64,000 nucleotides of DNA from Beijerinckiaceae bacterium. Lineage in GTDB: Bacteria; Pseudomonadota; Alphaproteobacteria; Rhizobiales; Beijerinckiaceae. Each line of letters begins with the position of its first letter. The stretch's first letter is position 1. This document shows positions 60,396 to 64,000 of the stretch, in pieces. The stretch lies in assembly GCA_947370975.1 (NCBI GenBank), contig CANBNG010000018.1, positions 44,626 to 108,625 of the forward strand, in the 5' to 3' direction. Position numbers and translations under genes: made by a program. The notes below the pieces were generated by a model. It was not told the origin of the DNA. It made no database searches and saw only the letters and a list, made by a program, of their open reading frames with translations.

Positions 60396-60579
60396 TTATA
60401 TGAAACGCGAAGCTAGCAGATCGCGCCCCTGAGGGAAGCTTGACCGGCGCCCAGCCAAACGACCGGTGCAGGACATGCACAAGCCCTGCCCCGCACGATT
60501 GCAATGGCGGGCCGCAGGTCTCATCCTTCGGACGAATCGTTCAGGCTCTCGGAAAGAGGGTAAAGATCAGGACTTCACC

Positions 60580-63075
60580 ATGAGTCAGTCGCCCGCATCC
60601 GCCGCCATCGACCGGACGGAACGGACAGGAAGCCCGGGGTTGGTCCTTGTGCTCGCAGCCCTGCTTGTCGGGGCGGCGGCTTCCTTTTCCTTCCTGCCGC
60701 AGGATCAGGCCGGGCGTTTGACCATCGGCCTTCTCGCCTTCCTCGCCATTGCCGGCGTGATCGGCCTGTTTGCCTATGCGGTCGGCTTTTTGCAGCTTGC
60801 CGGCAATTCCGCGCGCAATGACGTGACCAAAATCCTGTCCGACACCGCGCCCGAAGGCCTGCTTGTCACCGAAGGTGAATCGCAAATCGTTTATGCCAAC
60901 GAGGCCTATATGGCGCTTTCCGGCGCTCGTGATCCGGCCGATTTGCGCACTGTCGAGCGCCTCTTTGCCGGCACGCCCGATGTATCGGAGGCGGTCTATC
61001 GCCTCGCGCAGGCCGCGCGCGAGGGCAAGCGCGGGACGGAAGAATTGCGCCTGTCGCCCCCGCTCTCGGGCGATGGCGCTGTCGGCTGGTATCGCATTCG
61101 CGTGCGCCCGCTGGAGCGCCCCGGCCATCGGCAGGCAACGCTCTGGACGGTTGCCGATGTCACCCGCGAGCGCAAACGCCACGAGAATGTCTTCCAGGAA
61201 TTGCAGCACGCGATCGACTTTCTCGATCATGCACCGGCCGGTTTCTTCTCCGCCGAAGCCGATGGCGCAATCACCTATATCAACGCCACACTGGCGGGCT
61301 GGCTCGATTACGATCTCGCGCAAGTGGGCTCGGGCGGCCTGCGCCTCACCGATATGGTGGCGGGCGATGGTGCGGCACTCCTCTCGGCGACCTCTGGCGC
61401 GGCGGGCGAAGTGCGCACCGAGCAATTGGATGTCGATCTCAAGCGCCGCAACGGGCAGAGCCTGCCCGTGCGTCTGCTCCATCGCGTCGCCTTTGCGCAT
61501 GACCGCACGCCCGGCCCCTCGCGCACGCTCGTCATCAACCGCGCACCGGGCGAGGAGCCTGCCGAAGATCTGCGGGCGGCCGAAGTGCGCTTCGCGCGCT
61601 TCTTCAACCAGACGCCGATGGCGATTGCCGCTGTCGATGAAACCGGGCGCATCGTGCGCGCCAATGCGGCTTTTGCCAAACTCTGCCCCGAGGCGCGCGA
61701 AACGCGCAATCTCTATGCCGGCATTGCCGAGCGCGACCACGAGCAGTTGAAAAATGCGCTTGCCGCAGCCCTCGCCGGAAAGAGCGAGATTGTGCCCGTG
61801 GATACGACGCTTGTGGGCGACAAGCCGCGTTCCGCGCGGTTCTTCGTCTCGACTGCAGAAAATTCAGGCGATGGCACGCGCGCCAATATTTACGCGCTCG
61901 ACACGACCGAACAGCGCACCTTGCAGGAAAATTTTGCGCAATCGCAGAAGATGCAGGCCATCGGCCAGCTCGCCGGCGGCGTCGCGCATGACTTCAACAA
62001 TGTGCTGACCGCGATCATCGGTTATTCCGATCTGCTGCTGGCCAATCTCCGGCCAACCGATCCGTCCTTCCAGGACATCGTGCAGATCAAGCAGAACGCC
62101 AATCGCGCGGCGGGCCTCGTGCGGCAATTGCTCGCCTTCTCGCGCCGTCAGACCCTGCGCCCGCAAGTCCTCGCCTTGGGCGACGTACTCGCCGATCTGC
62201 AGATGTTGCTGCGCCGTCTCGTCGGCGAAAAGGTCGAACTCGATCTCAAACACGGCCGCGACCTCTGGCTGGTGAAGGCCGATATCAACCAGTTTGAACA
62301 GGTCATCGTGAATCTCGTCGTCAATGCGCGCGATGCGATGGTCGACGGCGGCAAGATCCAGCTGCGCACGCGCAATGTGACGGCGGCCGAATGTGCGAGC
62401 TTCCGCCAGCCGACGCTCGTTGCCGCCGATTATGTCGTGATCGAAGTCGAGGACACCGGCACCGGCATTCCCGCCGATGTGCTCGACAAGATCTTCGAGC
62501 CCTTCTTCACCACCAAGGAAGTCGGCAAGGGCACCGGCCTTGGCCTCTCCATGGTCTATGGCATCGTCAAGCAGACGGGCGGCTGGGTGTTCTGCGATTC
62601 GGAACCGGGACGCGGCACCACATTCCGCATCTTCCTGCCCCGCCATATCGCGCTGCCTGAAGAACAGGTGAAGCGCGAAGTGGTGAAAGCCCCCGCTGCA
62701 GACCTCACCGGCCACGGCACCATCCTGCTCGTCGAGGACGAAGAAGCCGTGCGCGCCTTTGGCGCCCGCGCGCTGGCCTCGCGCGGCTATACCGTGCTCG
62801 AAGCCGCCTCGGGCGTCGAGGCACTCGAGGTGGTGGAAGCCAACAAGGGCCAGATCGACCTCATTGTGTCCGACGTCGTCATGCCCGAAATGGACGGACC
62901 GACGATGTTTGGCGAATTGCGCAAGCGCGGCATCACCGCAAAGGTCATTTTCGTCTCGGGCTATGCCGAAGACGCTTTTGCCAAAAATCTGCCCGAAGGC
63001 GAGGAATTCGGATTCCTGCCCAAGCCCTTCACGCTCAAGCAGCTGGTCGAGGCTGTGAAGGGCGCGGTGGGGTGA
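60580..63075 (+). CDS. cckA: Hybrid histidine kinase CckA
   Basis: CckA is the membrane kinase that passes phosphate via ChpT to CtrA and CpdR in alphaproteobacterial cell-cycle control. The 831-residue protein has two N-terminal membrane helices (about 20-68), then PAS-like domains (about 85-400). The HisKA domain has the phosphorylated His470 in GGVAHDFNNVLTAIIGYSDLL. The HATPase domain (N-box NLVVNARDAM, G-boxes DTGTGIPADV and GKGTGLGLSM) follows, then a receiver domain with Asp765 in IVSDVVMPEMDGP. The HDFNN box and receiver are CckA hallmarks. It starts at ATG 60580. Confidence 0.93.
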   Translation: MSQSPASAAIDRTERTGSPGLVLVLAALLVGAAASFSFLPQDQAGRLTIGLLAFLAIAGVIGLFAYAVGFLQLAGNSARNDVTKILSDTAPEGLLVTEGESQIVYANEAYMALSGARDPADLRTVERLFAGTPDVSEAVYRLAQAAREGKRGTEELRLSPPLSGDGAVGWYRIRVRPLERPGHRQATLWTVADVTRERKRHENVFQELQHAIDFLDHAPAGFFSAEADGAITYINATLAGWLDYDLAQVGSGGLRLTDMVAGDGAALLSATSGAAGEVRTEQLDVDLKRRNGQSLPVRLLHRVAFAHDRTPGPSRTLVINRAPGEEPAEDLRAAEVRFARFFNQTPMAIAAVDETGRIVRANAAFAKLCPEARETRNLYAGIAERDHEQLKNALAAALAGKSEIVPVDTTLVGDKPRSARFFVSTAENSGDGTRANIYALDTTEQRTLQENFAQSQKMQAIGQLAGGVAHDFNNVLTAIIGYSDLLLANLRPTDPSFQDIVQIKQNANRAAGLVRQLLAFSRRQTLRPQVLALGDVLADLQMLLRRLVGEKVELDLKHGRDLWLVKADINQFEQVIVNLVVNARDAMVDGGKIQLRTRNVTAAECASFRQPTLVAADYVVIEVEDTGTGIPADVLDKIFEPFFTTKEVGKGTGLGLSMVYGIVKQTGGWVFCDSEPGRGTTFRIFLPRHIALPEEQVKREVVKAPAADLTGHGTILLVEDEEAVRAFGARALASRGYTVLEAASGVEALEVVEANKGQIDLIVSDVVMPEMDGPTMFGELRKRGITAKVIFVSGYAEDAFAKNLPEGEEFGFLPKPFTLKQLVEAVKGAVG

Positions 63076-63128
63076 TTTCGTCCCCGCAGTGCCTGCGATT
63101 TTCGCGACGAGCGCCGCAATCAAACGCT

Positions 63129-63154
63129 AAAAGCCTCTTCGCTCAGGGGCTTTT
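63129..63154 (+). terminator. Terminator after cckA
   Basis: AAAAGCC pairs with GGCTTTT around CTCTTCGCTCAGG, ending in a T-run on the plus strand, about 54 bases past the cckA stop. It separates cckA from recA. Confidence 0.7.
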
Positions 63155-63215
63155 GTGTAGCCTTCGCCGAGCTTGAGCCAGGCAGGCGACCATAGATTTA
63201 CCATTTTTCAGGTGA

Positions 63216-63230
63216 GAACAAAAAAAGAAC
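63216..63230 (+). promoter_or_regulatory. LexA (SOS) box of recA
   Basis: GAAC, seven A residues and GAAC match the alphaproteobacterial LexA box (GTTC-N7-GTTC read on the other strand). It abuts the -35 element of the predicted recA promoter, where bound LexA would block polymerase. This supports DNA-damage induction of recA. Confidence 0.85.
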
Positions 63231-63258
63231 TTGCGAGCAGGAACAAAACCGGTACATT
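63231..63258 (+). promoter_or_regulatory. Predicted recA promoter
   Basis: TTGCGA (63231-63236) and TACATT (63253-63258) are 16 bases apart and lie right after the LexA box. The recA GTG is 70 bases downstream. Confidence 0.6.
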
Positions 63259-63327
63259 CACTACACAGTCAATTGCACCCCAGTCTGTTGCGTCTTTCCC
63301 GCCCGTCATGCCAGAAGGAATTACACC

Positions 63328-64000
63328 GTGAGCCAAGCGAATCTCCGCCTTGTGGAAGGAACGTCCGTGGACAAGACCAAGGCGCTAGACGCCGCCCTGT
63401 CGCAGATCGAGCGAGCCTTCGGCAAGGGCTCCATCATGCGTCTGGGCAAGAACCAGAAAGCCGTCGAGATCGAGACCGTTCCCACGGGCTCTCTCGGCCT
63501 CGACATTGCGCTGGGCGTCGGTGGCCTGCCGCGCGGTCGCGTCATTGAAATTTACGGCCCGGAATCATCGGGCAAGACCACCCTCACGCTCCATGTCATC
63601 GCCGAAGCCCAGAAGAAGGGCGGCGTCTGCGCCTTCGTTGACGCGGAACATGCGCTTGATCCCGTCTATGCCCGCAAGCTCGGCGTCAATCTGGAAGATC
63701 TCCTGATCTCCCAGCCCGACACCGGCGAGCAGGCGCTCGAAATCACCGACACGCTCGTGCGCTCGGGCGCAGTCGATGTGCTCATCATCGATTCGGTTGC
63801 GGCCCTCACACCGCGCGCCGAAATCGAGGGTGAAATGGGCGATGTGCAGCCCGGCCTGCAGGCGCGCCTGATGAGCCAGGCCCTGCGCAAGCTCACGGCG
63901 TCGATCTCGCGCTCGAACACCATGGTCATCTTCATCAACCAGATCCGCATGAAGATCGGTGTGATGTATGGCTCGCCTGAAACCACGACCGGCGGCAATG
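63328..64000 (+). CDS. recA: Recombinase RecA (partial)
   Basis: RecA carries out homologous recombination and triggers LexA self-cleavage. The frame starts at GTG 63328 (residues SQANLRLVEGTSVDKTK), with AGAAGGA upstream, and runs off the right edge after about 224 codons. The segment DAALSQIERAFGKGSIMRLG, then GPESSGKTTLTLHVIAEAQK (Walker A), LLISQPDTGEQALEI and VINDE-type IIDSVAALTPRAEIEGEMGD, are standard RecA. The C-terminus is outside the window. Confidence 0.97.
   Translation, partial: MSQANLRLVEGTSVDKTKALDAALSQIERAFGKGSIMRLGKNQKAVEIETVPTGSLGLDIALGVGGLPRGRVIEIYGPESSGKTTLTLHVIAEAQKKGGVCAFVDAEHALDPVYARKLGVNLEDLLISQPDTGEQALEITDTLVRSGAVDVLIIDSVAALTPRAEIEGEMGDVQPGLQARLMSQALRKLTASISRSNTMVIFINQIRMKIGVMYGSPETTTGGN

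Overview
The window reads as chromosomal DNA of a GC-rich alphaproteobacterium, most likely of the order Hyphomicrobiales (Rhizobiales). The reasons are the rhizobial flagellar gene order (flhB-fliG-fliN-fliM-motA facing DUF1217-flgF-fliI), a CckA hybrid kinase with a TTAA-N7-TTAAC CtrA-type box nearby, a recA start and LexA box (GAAC-N7-GAAC) of alphaproteobacterial type, a one-cysteine DksA, and short composite palindromic repeats of the kind scattered through rhizobial genomes. I do not name a genus. No tRNA, rRNA, CRISPR array, prophage or insertion sequence was found.

Layout. 1-8.1 kb: flagellar export, switch and motor genes on the minus strand, with a divergent plus-strand set (DUF1217, flgF, fliI). 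8.1-18.4 kb: a complete minus-strand aerobic CO-dehydrogenase-type molybdenum hydroxylase cluster. It runs coxG, coxS, coxL, coxM, coxD, coxE, two XdhC-family halves, a molybdopterin-binding protein, a MocA-type nucleotidyltransferase and an SDR. The large subunit carries AYRGAGR, the form II motif, so CO may not be the substrate. 18.5-24.3 kb: a PcaD-like enol-lactonase with a long lysine/alanine tail, pcaC, rpe, a DadA-like oxidoreductase, a VUT transporter and purB. 24.3-30.3 kb: two repeat elements and a six-gene branched-chain amino-acid-type ABC operon that includes a DUF6867 protein. 30.4-42.6 kb: ccdA, a small hydrolase, a lipoprotein, an RND efflux pair, an MFS carrier, two convergent Bug/TctC receptors, a Ca2+/H+ antiporter and a dienelactone hydrolase. 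42.7-48.4 kb: DoxX, an MgtA-type ATPase, an Omp25/31-type porin, an AIM24 protein and a small secreted protein.

48.4-64 kb is mostly core functions. rpsD has a long structured leader. It faces murL-murD2, the alternative route for putting D-glutamate into peptidoglycan. Next come a Tat-type monoamine oxidase, trmJ, a split chromate transporter, icd, dksA, a FliO-family protein with a very long Pro/Ala/Glu linker, an MFS carrier, cckA, and the start of recA behind an SOS box.

Items most worth a second look: the lactonase with a histone-H1-like tail, the murL/murD2 pair, the form II cox cluster ending in an SDR that lacks its catalytic tyrosine, the CtrA box and 13-bp palindrome upstream of fliO, the rpsD leader, and a repeat copy that supplies the last codons and stop of murD2. 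Start codons were moved inward from the longest reading frame wherever a better ribosome binding site, signal peptide or gene overlap supported it. No database search was possible, so family names rest on motif and context recognition.
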